Assembly: GCA_021464245.1 (NCBI GenBank)
Contig: JADCRB010000118.1
Span: 1,676,056-1,740,055, forward strand
Direction of reading: 5' to 3'
Origin: Carallia brachiata
Lineage: Eukaryota; Streptophyta; Magnoliopsida; Malpighiales; Rhizophoraceae
Length of the DNA: 64,000 nucleotides
Position 1 is the stretch's first letter. Each line of letters opens with the position of its first letter. Position numbers and translations under genes: made by a program. A model generated the notes under the pieces. It was not told the origin of the DNA. It was given only the letters and a program-made list of their open reading frames with translations, and did no database searches. This document shows, piece by piece, positions 37,331-48,539 of the stretch.

Positions 37331-38477
37331 TGTGAAGGACTACAAGTTTTGAGTCTGAACAGTTAGATTTTGAAAATATATATACAGATTATCAGTAAAA
37401 ATTTAAAATTCATATGAAATCAATTTTTGTGTAATTATCTGATTAATGTTCCTTTTTGTTATTGTTAAAGGCCGTATAGGCTTGATTTTGATAAAAAGAA
37501 AATGAATTTCCACAGTTTGCTCTTGAACAGTAGGAAATAAATTTCACTGAGGGTCAAGACTTAATTTTAAGGGGACGCTGTAACTTCAGTGAGAGTTGTA
37601 AAAACTTGATCTCTATCGGATTGATTGATTCCGGTAATAGTCGTATGGACTTGATTTAAGGTGGACTGATTTGACTCCATTGAGGGTCGGGATTTGACCC
37701 CACTCAGACTAGTTTAAGGTGGACTGATTTGACTCTATTGAGGGTCGGAGTTTGACCCTACTCAGACTAGTTTAGTTTCGTTGAGGGTGGTAGGGACTTG
37801 ATCTCAGATGAACTGGTTTCGCTGAGTACTGTAGAAACTTAACCTTAGATAAGTGTTTAATATTTTAATATGTTGGATTTTTACTCTCGTAGATTTCAAT
37901 CGGTAGCGACCGGAGAACTTATACCCCAAATATATTTGAAAATAAGTATATTAAATATTTTGTACCTTTAATCTAAAATATCTCATTTAATGAAGTTTAG
38001 GCATATACCCCAAATATATTTGAAAATAAGTATATTAAATATTTTGGACCTTTAATGTGAAATATCTCCTTTAATGAAGTTTAGAGAGTATACACTCAAA
38101 ATACGAAAATGTAGGAAAGGAAATTTGAGAGTTTTAATGGAATTGTGTTTTTGCAATTCCTTTGTTTGTGATTTGCACGGCTTCCCTTATTGGCTATTTA
38201 TAGCCAATAGGGCAAAGAAGAAGACAAGCATGAGGGCCACCGCCTTGAGTTGGATGGCACCGATTTTTTTTTACCCTTTTTTTTTCTTGTTCTTCTTCGG
38301 TCATTACTGACCACATTGAATTTTTTTTTCTTTTGTCTTTGGGTGGTTGGCCGGCCATTGACCTTTTTTTTTTTTTTTAAATTCCCTTTTACAATTTCAA
38401 AGGTTGGCTCTGACCTTTGAATTTCAAAGGTCGGTCGCCGACCTTTGAACCTTTTCTTTTTTTTTTTTTTTTTTATA
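37331..38477 (-). repeat. LTR-like repeat, copy 1
   Basis: Shares with 40302-41306 the blocks GAATTTCCACA, TGAGGGTC/GGGCCG units, TCGCAGATTTCAATC, TTGCACGGCTTCCCTT and the final CGACCTTTGAACCTTTTCTT plus T-run. It contains an internal duplication of about 75 bp (TATACCCCAAATATATTTG at 37921 and 37994). A perfect palindrome, ATTGGCTATTTATAGCCAAT, lies at 38189-38208. Confidence 0.75.
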
Positions 38478-38639
38478 AATGTCCTCACTTCAAGGTTTGG
38501 TGATAAAGATCCTTGGAATGCAGTCTGAATGAGTCTTGAAGTCCAGCTTGAAACTTGAGACGTCTTTAATGTTGAAGACTTTAGCTTTGATTAGCTCAGC
38601 TACTGTTCACAGTTTATACTCATGCGGGTTAAGAGTTTT

Positions 38640-39500
38640 GAACTGGGCCTCGTGTAGTTGTTGTCATCTTGCCTTTTATACTTGTGCAAGTTAGAAGTAT
38701 GCTTTGTTGTTGAGTTATCGCCTTTTATATTCGTACGAGGTAGAAGTCTATTTTAGTTGATCGTCATTTATACTCGTGCGAAATAAGAGTGTGTTGTTGA
38801 ATTATCACTTTTTATACTCGTGCAAGGCAAGAGTCTAGATTTGTTATTCAGTTATTCACCTTTTATACTCGCGGTAGACAGGAGTTTGAATTTGTTGTTC
38901 CATTGTTCGCCTTTTATGTTCATGCGAGGCAAGAGCGTGAATTTATTTTTGTGCTTTTCGCTTTTTATACTCGTGTGAGGTAAGAGTGTGAATTTGTTTC
39001 TGTGCTTTTCGTCTTTTATACTCGTGTGAGGTACGAGTTTGACTTGCTGAACTGTTTATCTTTTATGCTTGTGTGAGACAGAAGTCTGATTTGTTATTGC
39101 ACTGTCGCCTTTTATACTTGTGCGAGAAAGAGATTTGACTCGTTGAACTGTTCGTCTTTTATACTCGTGTGGGCAGGAGTGTGAATTTGTTGTTGAGCTG
39201 TTCCCCTTTTATATTCGTGCGAGGCAGGAGTCTATATTTGTTGGGTTGTTGAACGTTTTGCATTTTATACTCCTGTGAAGCAGGAATCTTGTTGGTGGGT
39301 TGTAGTTGTTACTTTTTATACTCGTACGAGGTATGAGTGTGGTCGTTGGGTTGTCGCCTTTTATACTCGTGTGATGCAGAAGTCTGGATTTGTTGTTGTA
39401 TTGTTCGCTTTTTATACTCGTGCAGCAGGAGTTTGGCTTGTTACTGAATTGTTCGCTCTTTATACTCATGTGAAGTAGGAGTTTGATTTGCTGAACTGTT
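38640..39500. repeat. Degenerate tandem array with TTTTATACTCGTGCGAGG core
   Basis: About 14-15 units of roughly 55-65 bp, each with a core close to TTTATACTCGTGCGAGGCA, then AGAGTCTG and a TTGTTG-rich spacer. Units differ in length and by many substitutions. The array lies inside the presumed LTR element and encodes nothing recognisable. Confidence 0.8.
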
Positions 39501-39519
39501 AAGTTGCTGACTTGGCCTT

Positions 39520-39830
39520 TGAGTTAGGATTTGAGTTTTGCCCCTAATTTGGATTTGGACTTTGGCCGGAATTTGGATTTGGGCTTTATACCTGAGTTTG
39601 GATTTGAACTTTAAGTTGGGATTTGGTTTTGGGTTTTGAGTTCGAGTTGAAGATTTGGGCTTTGCGCCTGAGTTCGAGCCGAAATTTGGATTTGGGCTTC
39701 GTGTTTGGACTTAAAGCTGGAATTTGATTTCGAGGATTTGAGGATTTGTATTTGAGTTGGAATTTTGATTTAGACTTTAAGTTTGGGTTTAAAGTTGAGT
39801 TTGAAGCTAGATTTGGTGCTTTGGTCCAGT
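39520..39830. repeat. Short-period repeat rich in GGATTTGGGCTTTG
   Basis: Repeated phrases such as GAGTTTGGATTTGAACTTTA and GGATTTGGGCTTCG occur every 25-35 bases. It is a second, different low-complexity array following the 38640-39500 array. Confidence 0.65.
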
Positions 39831-40301
39831 TAGATGGGAACCGTACTCCCAATTTGGAAGACTGGAGTGGAGAGGCTTAGTAGGGATTTGACCTACTGCC
39901 CCCAACTTCTATTGGAGTGGATGGTCGATTTATCCGTTTGGTGAGAGAGTCATGTGAGAAATCTTGCTGCTGTGTGAGTTGCAGATTCTTTATTTTAATT
40001 TTTTGGTGGTGAGGAATCATATCCGTTTACGAGTTTCTGGACCTGCGTACTCATATAAGGTAGTTCATGCAAGCAATAGAACAGTCGCCTTTTTGCTGAT
40101 AGCGACGATCATACTCTTCCTTGGTGCTAGTGATGCGCTGGATTCTTTCCATTTTTTTTGCTCTCGAAGTTGTGTTGGTGTTGGCCATTTCATGACCTAT
40201 AAATAGGTTATAAAATGGCCACTGTGCCACAAACTATTTTTTTCTTTTTAAGGAGTAAAAGCTGAAAGATAAAAATGTTTCACTATACATGCCAAAAATT
40301 G

Positions 40302-41306
40302 TGTGAGACCATAAATTTTGAACTTTAACAATTAGATTTCGAAAATAGATACAAATTACAAGTTAAAATTTAAAATTTATGTGGGGTCGATCTCAGTGTG
40401 ATCATCCAATTAATGTTCCTTTTTTATGTCGTCGAGGGCTGCATAGGCTTGATGTTGACAGAAAGAGAATGAATTTCCACATTTTGCTCTCAAACTGTAG
40501 TAAATAAATTTCACTGAGAGCCGAGACTTGATTTTTAGGGGATTCCGTAATTTCGGTGAGGGTCAGAAAAACTTCATCTCAATCAAATTGGCTTGATTCT
40601 AATAAGAGCCGTATGGACTTGATCTCAAGTGGACTAATTTGACTCCGTTGAGAGCCGGGGTTTGATTCCACTTGGACCGGTTTACTTCGTTGAGGGCCGT
40701 ATGGACTTGATCTCAGATGGACTGATTTTACTGAGGGCCGTAGGAGTCTTAATTTCAGACACGTGTTTAATATTTTAATATTTGAGTTTTTATTCTCGCA
40801 GATTTCAATCAGTAGTGATCAGAGAACATATACCTAATATATATTTGAAAATGAGTATATTAAATATTTTGGACCTTTGATTTGGAATATCTCCCTTAAT
40901 GAAATTCAGAGAGCATACGCTTAAAATACGAAAACGTAGGAAATGAAACTTGAGAGTTCTAATAGAATTGTGTTTTTGCAATTCTTTTGTTCCTGATTTG
41001 CACGGCTTCCCTTGTTAGCTGTTTGTAGCCAATGCGACAAAGAAGAAGACAAGCATGAAGGCCATTGCCTTGAGTTGGACGACACCAATTTTTTTTTGAC
41101 CCTTTTCTTTTTCTTTATTCGATTGGTACTGACCACTTTGAAATTTTTTTTGTTTTGTCTTTGGGTGGTTGGCCGACCATTGACCTTTTTTTTTACTTTT
41201 TTTTTAATTCTCTTCTTCAACTTCAAAGGTTGGCTCCGACCTTTGAATTTCAAAGGTCGGTAGCCGACCTTTGAACCTTTTCTTTTTTTTTTTTTTTTAA
41301 TTTACA
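40302..41306 (-). repeat. LTR-like repeat, copy 2
   Basis: Begins TGTGAGACC and ends AATTTACA after a long T-run. It matches copy 1 over its length but lacks the 75-bp internal duplication, and its TATA palindrome has decayed (GCTGTTTGTAGCCAAT). Confidence 0.75.
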
Positions 41307-44300
41307 GAGATGTACACTAATGTGATGGTGGAATATAAGTATAGCGCTAGTGCACCTAATGACAAAAATTGTGGGGTAGGCTATCATAGGATATACATAT
41401 CTCTTTTTATTATTGCTAAACTACAACTCATGGACCACCCGAAGAGGTAATTCAGTGGTAAATCGGCGTATTTTTACACTTGCAACTCTAGTTTGAGTCT
41501 TCGTATCTGCGCTCTCTTCTGACAAATGGCTGGATGGTGGCTGAGATGGTTAAAAATTGTAGCGCAACAATAAATTTTAAACTTAGTAATTTTCGTAGTT
41601 TCCCGCGACAGAGTCACGCTGAATCCTACAAGTGGTTGAGTGGGGGTTCTGCTCATTTAGGAGCGTTAGATGGGGCAGTTTCAAATAAAAATTACTCTGA
41701 TCTCGACTTACGAATCTAATAATTGATATATCAGTGATGAATCTTTTTTTCGATAAAGAAGAGCCCTATAACCCATGAGTTTTTATATAATTGTGGTTTA
41801 GGGATTAAGAAATTTTGTTCCTATTAAAATTTAGATATTAGAATTCACGTCAAGTCACTTTCTAGTTTTGCACAATTATAAAAAAAGTTCTAAGATAAAA
41901 TTTATTTCTTTATAAATTTAGTACAAAATCTCGGTGCCATTATCATAATTTTTTCTAACGGAAATAAGAAAAAACATGGAATGACAAAATCTGAAAGTAT
42001 CGTTCAAAAATTAAAAAAAGAAATCTGAAAGCATCTTCCGGCATTGAAGTTCGCAACGAGAAAATGTTATGTCACTGCCGACTGACTGACTGACTGACTT
42101 ACTGGCCCTTTTTTGCTTCAGCTTGCCGCTGCTGCTGTCCCATAGCGGCAGCTCATCACTTTTCCAAATTCAACAGGCGAACGAGTGCAACAGGGCCAAG
42201 CCTGCTCTAATTTCTACTTTTTTTTTTTTTTTATTCCCTTAAAAAAAATTATAGAAACACGAGAAAAACATAAGGATAGAAATATGTATTTATAAATATA
42301 TAATTATAATTATAATTTTTATATCTTTTTATATATAATAATAAAAATTATAATTAAATAAAATAAATTTATGTCTAAACCACGTCTATTTTATCTTCTT
42401 ACTTCTTTTTTCAATGTTTCGTGTGCGTGACACGTCAGACCTGTCCAAACAATTTAAAAGCCACCCTGATAAACTAAAATCAACCATCTTGAATTTGGAA
42501 AAGTTTAGGACTCATTCTTCCGTCATAAAAATATTTTTATACAAAATACAAAATATTTTATACCTTTCGAATAATATTTTTTATAATACGTAAAAAATAT
42601 ATAATAAAATAATATAAAATTGTAAAATATTATATTTATTTTATATAAAATCCTATAAGTGTTGCATCGAATATTGCATATATTATATAAAATCATTTCA
42701 CGTCCATTCATCGACGTCTATGTAATCGTTCCCGTTCCCGTGTCGTCGTTCTCCTAATTTTAAGACATGATGACCCACGCACGCCCCGCACTTACAACAA
42801 CACCACATAAATCAAAACCAACAACATGATTTGACATATCAGATTCTGTACTCTTGACCCCTATCCCACCAGACAAAACCCACTTGGAATAACTTTATAT
42901 TGCTCTCTATCTCTCTTTTTCTCTCTCTAGGGGTTCCGTTGCTTTGTGCTCTTGTAATGCAATTTCGTTCATGGCAGCTACACTAATTAACAGCTCGTTG
43001 CAGAGCTTACAGGCCACTTTTTGATGATTCTTTTTCTGTACAGTACAATATGGGAAGATGAGGGCTTTGTATGCGGGGGACCCGCGCGCAGATCAGACTT
43101 CCCTATCAGATCAACGGTGGGGAAATGAAGCGATCACAGTTATGATATTAGGCTTTGATCTTTTGATAGAAAAGGAGCTAGGGTTTTAACAAACTAGGTC
43201 AGCATGACAGCCAAACCTTTGACAAGTCATGTTAAGCAAATTATAAATGACCGGCAGAGAGGCAGAGAGAGCATCAGCGATTGTGAGTGAGTTGAGTTGC
43301 AGATAAATGTTAACTTTATAGAGCTATTAGAGAGGCGTGGAAAGTAGACGGATGCTAATAATAAAGCAATTTGCTAACGTAAAACTGAGTGCCTTCTTGC
43401 GTTTGAAAAAAGTGTTTGTAAACATAGCAAGAACCCTTTATAAGGCATATAATTACTTTGCTTAATAAATATCAAAATGCCTCTCACATTTCACAAAATA
43501 GGCGATTTTTTCTATTATGGTTTTTAATAGTCAATTTAGGATGAAAAAATTAGATGAAGTTCGTTAATGACACTTAAAAGAAAGAAACTTGTTATTAGAT
43601 GACTTTATGGCAGCGTTGATGTGGCAGTTCAAGTCTTAAAACTTTTTCCAAAAATAAAAAAATGCTTGATAGGTGTAAGTTAGATAAAATCAAAGTGATA
43701 TAAATTTTATAGATAAAAAAAGTTAATATAAGTTCTAAAAAAAATAAATAAATAAACTGTCAGATATCGTAAATGAATTACGAATTCATCTGCGTCTTCT
43801 TAACCTTGTACTAGCGCAATTGTGTTGAAAAAAAAATTCAGAATTGAGAATGGATTGAGATCATGATACATTGAATAAAATGCTTATGCTTAAACGTGGG
43901 CATGTCATATTGGTTATGTGGTCCTCTCGTCTCAACCACAGTAAGCAAGGTGGCTTTCCACTTTGTCCTCCGTGGAATATTCTGTCTCTGTGTATACCGT
44001 TGTATATGACTATATGTATGAGTGTGTGTGAAAAAGAAAGAATGGAGAGAGAGAGAGAGAGAGAGAGAGCGGTGATCTGTACCAAGATTTGGAAAAATTG
44101 GAAACTCAGCTATAAGTAATGGCCTGCCTACTTTTGAGAAAGATCTGAACTTAAGCATAACAAACTTAGAAAGAAGTCTCAGATTTAACGATGCCTATGT
44201 ATTGTATCATTAGATAATGCTGTAGAAAACCATAAATGGCAACATTTAATTATAATTAATAATGAAAAACCACTGATAATTAAAAAAATGGTGCGGAAAG

Positions 44301-44982
44301 AAGAATGTAATCGATTAGGAAAAAAATTTAGATTGGTTGTTAAATCAATAGTTGGTATTTGTAATTATTGACTGAATAAAATGAAAGAAAACTTTTTAAT
44401 TTGACTCACTTTTTTAAGTGTATATAATTTACTCATCATTTTTATACTATACAATAAGTAATATTTACTTAAAATTAAAAATAAAAAAAAGAAATTTGTG
44501 GTGTAAAATCATGTATTAATTATATTAAAAAAATGTGTAAAATTAATAAGTACTTTTTAACGACAATTTTTAAGTGTTAGCATCAAAAACTTACATTAGC
44601 CTAAGAAACTAAACAATATATTCCTATTGTTTAGTTGATGTTCTCATCATTCATGATAAATACAACTTAGAATGTGTTGCGTAGTTACATACATCTTTGA
44701 TAAATAAACGACAACGTTAGGTTGTTCTTGTCATGCCAAATTTCATAGGTTTGATTCTCCGTCAAGCTGTTTTGTGGGATTAATTATACCTGCATTGAAT
44801 TTGCTACTTTAATGGTCGGCAATGCCTCATGATGAAACTATGAATATGCATTCCCATTTTTGTGCGAAAAAAGAAATATTACAAGCATGATAAGATTAAG
44901 GTTACCATGAAATATTCCTAAAGTTATTTAAGTTTCTTGGCGTTATTTTATATGGGGCGTGAGATCGAATGAAATGAAAGGG
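41307..44982. other. Intergenic, non-coding
   Basis: No gene recognised. Near 41445-41500 tRNA-like A and B boxes (TAATTCAGTGG, AGTTTGAGTCT) suggest a decayed SINE. A GACT tetranucleotide repeat lies at about 42080-42100, and GA repeats at about 44047-44069. The 42.9-43.3 kb stretch is more GC-balanced and could be part of a transcribed but unrecognised unit. Confidence 0.4.
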
Positions 44983-44995
44983 ACATAAAGACATA

Positions 44996-45067
44996 CTGAA
45001 CTTATTGGTAACATAATTTCGAAGCTCTTGAGTTCGAATTCTAGTCTGAATGAACTAAAACAAAAAA
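44996..45067 (+). mobile_element. Short SINE-like insertion with 13-bp target-site duplication
   Basis: ACATAAAGACATA flanks the 72-bp insert on both sides (44983-44995 and 45068-45080). Within it, TTATTGGTAACA resembles a pol III A box and GAGTTCGAATTCTAG a B box, and the insert ends in an A-rich tail. It is among the shortest insertions in the window that can be defined to the base. Confidence 0.7.
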
Positions 45068-45376
45068 ACATAAAGACATATGGACACCCAGTTATCAGAG
45101 AGAGAAAGAGAGAGATCTAGAGTTTATTATGATGAAAATGAAACAGCTGCACAATATTCCGTAGAATGTTATCTATGTGCTCAAACTTATCTTAGAGTTG
45201 CAACCCTCTCAACATATTCAAATGCAAGAGTCACTAGACTATATATATAGCAGTCCCCTTCTTGAAAGTTTAGACGAGGGCATGCTGAACACAGCACAAT
45301 GAAAATGGGTTTGAGGTTTTCAAGATGACCTTCCTTTTCTGGTTAAGAGATCACTTCCCCAACCTTTGATTATGGC

Positions 45377-48300
45377 CTACTCGTATTCACAGGGTGCCAT
45401 TGATCTCGTAGAATCCGCTGGACTTGTTTGTGCCTCTCCTGCAAATGACTGGTCCAGTTTAGCATGCTTGCCATTGTCTAGCTTCAGGCCGTAGTGAATG
45501 CGAGGAAAATGTGCCCACTGCAAAACCAGGATCTTTCATTAGTAGGATTCTTTCTAGCAAATTGACTATGTCTTAGTAACTAGCTTAATTTTTTATATTT
45601 AAGGTTAGCAATCAAACACATTCTCTGGTGTCTTGAAGGACGACTTCCAATACTATTCCGTTAAAAGTGGATTGGTTAGTAATATTAATTGATTGCCCTT
45701 CTTTCACCTAGCTCTTTTTTTTTTTTTTTGCCAGGAAGTAAGGTTTGAACTTTAGATATGTGAGGTGAAAATTTTGGTGGAAACAACAAAGCTAATCATT
45801 AAACTGTCAATTACTTTCAATATTGGTAAACATTCAAACTTTGAACATTTCCAGCATTGGCCTCATGAATTTGAATCAATTCAAGCATCAAATCGCACGG
45901 TACTAAACTACCAGTTAAAGGGTTTCATGTCAATCCATTCAAACACCCAAAATAAGGAGAAAGAATCAAGTTAATATCACAAATTTTTTGGGCTACGTAC
46001 CAATGCAGTAAGAGACACACGTAATGCATAGTCCATCCAATAACTCATATGCTATTTTTTTCAGTAGTAATCCCAGATGCATGCGAACATGTTAACTCCT
46101 AATTTGTATGCCCTCTAGTTTTGTGTGTCTGTTGAACATTCATTCGATGAATTGACATAAATACAGCAGCCCTGCCTGTGGACCAACGGATACGGAACAT
46201 AAATGCCTATGATTCTGATCTTTTATGTGTTGTCGACTTCCTCAATGCATCAATGTAAATAGGAAAATATATTTTTTTTCGGTGCAAAATAAGAAAATAT
46301 ATATTAGTTTGTTCGTAGCAACTAATATTTGAATCTTAAACCTGAAACTAAGAATTTAATAAGTAACTCTATTAGTAAATATTGTGACTAGTGATCATGC
46401 CTATTAATTTTGGTAACTCTACTGCGTGAAAAGTGGGTTAATTTTAAATTGTAATCTAATTATTAATGTCGAAGTAATGCTGTAAATTGAATAGGCAGAA
46501 GGCATCATTTCATCAAATTGAAAAGGTTAATGACTAAGAGAATTACTTACGTTTTTGCTGCCGTGCTGAAAGCTTCCCTGTGGCTGATATCAGGATTACT
46601 AGCCTTGATCCTTTGAATTTCCTCCCTACAAAATGATGTCGCAATGATGCATGTTTCGTTTAGTTAAGTGAGTAGATAACTAATAATCAAGCCATGCTAC
46701 TCTCCACCAGCCCAGGCACGCACACACACAGAGTGAGATCGAAATTAAACTTACTTAATAAACCTGTTGTATGCAGAAGGAACGCGTTGTCTTTTTTCTG
46801 GGGCTGCATTATCCAACTCATAAACATAATGCAATTAGTTGTTTTGTGCATAAATATAATATTACGTTTTATCTATAATATCTAAACAAAGAATTGAAGT
46901 TCAACATACAAACCACTAAACATGTACAAGGAAAAAAAAAAAAAGATACAATCTGTATTATCAGGTGTTAACTGATAAATATGTGTCAGCAAATTAACTT
47001 TAGTTGGTCTAAAATAAAACCAACATATATTGCTTGCTGCTCAAAGGATGGACAGGTTACTCAAAAATTTCCATGCCCATTATAACCGTAGACCCGGTAC
47101 TAACTGTTATGCATTGAGCATGGATGCCTATCTCAAAGACACGACAAGGGTCTCGAGAAGGTTAAATATCCAAGCTTATGTTAATTAATTGTTTAAACGA
47201 AAAAAAAAAAGTTCAGATGAAGTAACTATACAGTTACACAAAGTGCATTTTAAAACAAAATAATTAGGCAACTACAATGTTGCTTATTGCATAATCTACA
47301 TTTCATCTTTGTGTGTGCGAGAAAGGGAGACTTACGGCGAATAGGAGGCATTCTAGGAGTTTCATTCTCCACAGCCACAAATGCAGAACTTTTGTTGCAT
47401 TTGTAAGATGGCCCACAGTCCTTGCTTAGATCCCCGGAGTTGAGTTGAATTTTCTGTGGCTTTGCTCACATAGAGTTAGACAAGCACACCACGAAACATT
47501 TCCCTACCAAAATGAAGCTATATATATATATATATATATCACACACACACACCAAGATGAAGCTTAACCTTGTTTTTTTTCTCAAAAAGAAAAAGAAAAG
47601 TACTTGAAAATATGGTGGTCATAGTACAAAAAAGCAAATTTTAATTGGAAGGCATTTAATAGTGGTCTACCCTACTGTAACTTAACTTGACCACAATTTA
47701 ATTTCATTAGCAAATGGCATAGCCAAAAAAAAAAAAAGGAAAGATAAGGAAGGGAACAAGTCAAATGGAACTGAATGCACAATAATAGTGATCGTGTCAT
47801 AGTCATACTGATTTTAAGAAAAACTAGCAGACCTAAAGCCCAAAAAAAAAAAAAAATCATGAGAAGAAAATCTAACAAAGGGAATCTTTTTCTCAGAATT
47901 TTAAGTCGAAAGTGGTGAATTCCTATATATAGTAATTTCTATCATGCCTACAAATTGAGTGGGCTGAAAGTATAAGTAAAGCAAAGACCATTTTTTCCTT
48001 GCAAGAAAATTTATAACTTATTATAAAGAGCAAGTGACCTAGCTTCACAAAAAAAAAAAAAAAAAAGTTCTTTATCCAATATTATATGAAAGAATCATTT
48101 ATCAAAACTTGAGTTAATGAGTGAGGCTAAGAATAATTTATGTATTAATTCTTTTTTCAGAGACATATGCATAATGTATGACTATCAAATGCATGTATAA
48201 GAAGTTACATTTTTTTTTTTTGGTTAATTGGCTTGGACCGAATACTGTTGAGTTAAAACTAATTGTGTCGTATGATGTGCTTAAATGGTGGAATTGGTCA

Positions 48301-48504
48301 AAAAGAATGAGAAACTGTACCTGGGGATCTTGAAGAGGAGGTGTTGGAAGTGAAGCTTCCATGTTCACAGACAGCAAATTGGCACAATGCCCGCATCTAA
48401 CCGTCACAATATTGAACAAACTGCTGCTTGGGACACTAACCTGCCAACACCAAAGGAATTTTGATTCATCAAGGCAATTTCTTTAATTCATGGCTGTGCC
48501 TTAT

Positions 48505-48539
<35 letters not shown>

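Larger units (their letters stand above)
37331..41306 (-). mobile_element. Non-coding LTR retrotransposon (LARD-like) with tandem-repeat interior
   Basis: Two related direct repeats of about 1.0-1.1 kb (37331-38477 and 40302-41306) bound an interior of about 1.8 kb. The interior has no gag, protease, reverse transcriptase or integrase frame and consists largely of degenerate tandem repeats. The repeats begin TGTGA and the second ends TTTACA, consistent with TG..CA LTR termini. A TATA box inside the first repeat points to transcription on the minus strand. A third related copy stands alone at 51802-52699. Flanks GATAC and GAGAT do not form a convincing target-site duplication, so treating both repeats as one element is an inference. 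Confidence 0.6.

Noticed and set aside
38640..39500. CRISPR-like appearance of regularly spaced TTTTATACTCGTGCGAGG cores
   Set aside because: Units vary in length and sequence, spacers are related to each other, and the setting is a plant retroelement interior.
41430..41530. SINE with A and B boxes
   Set aside because: Only box-like motifs are present; no tail or flanking duplication was seen.
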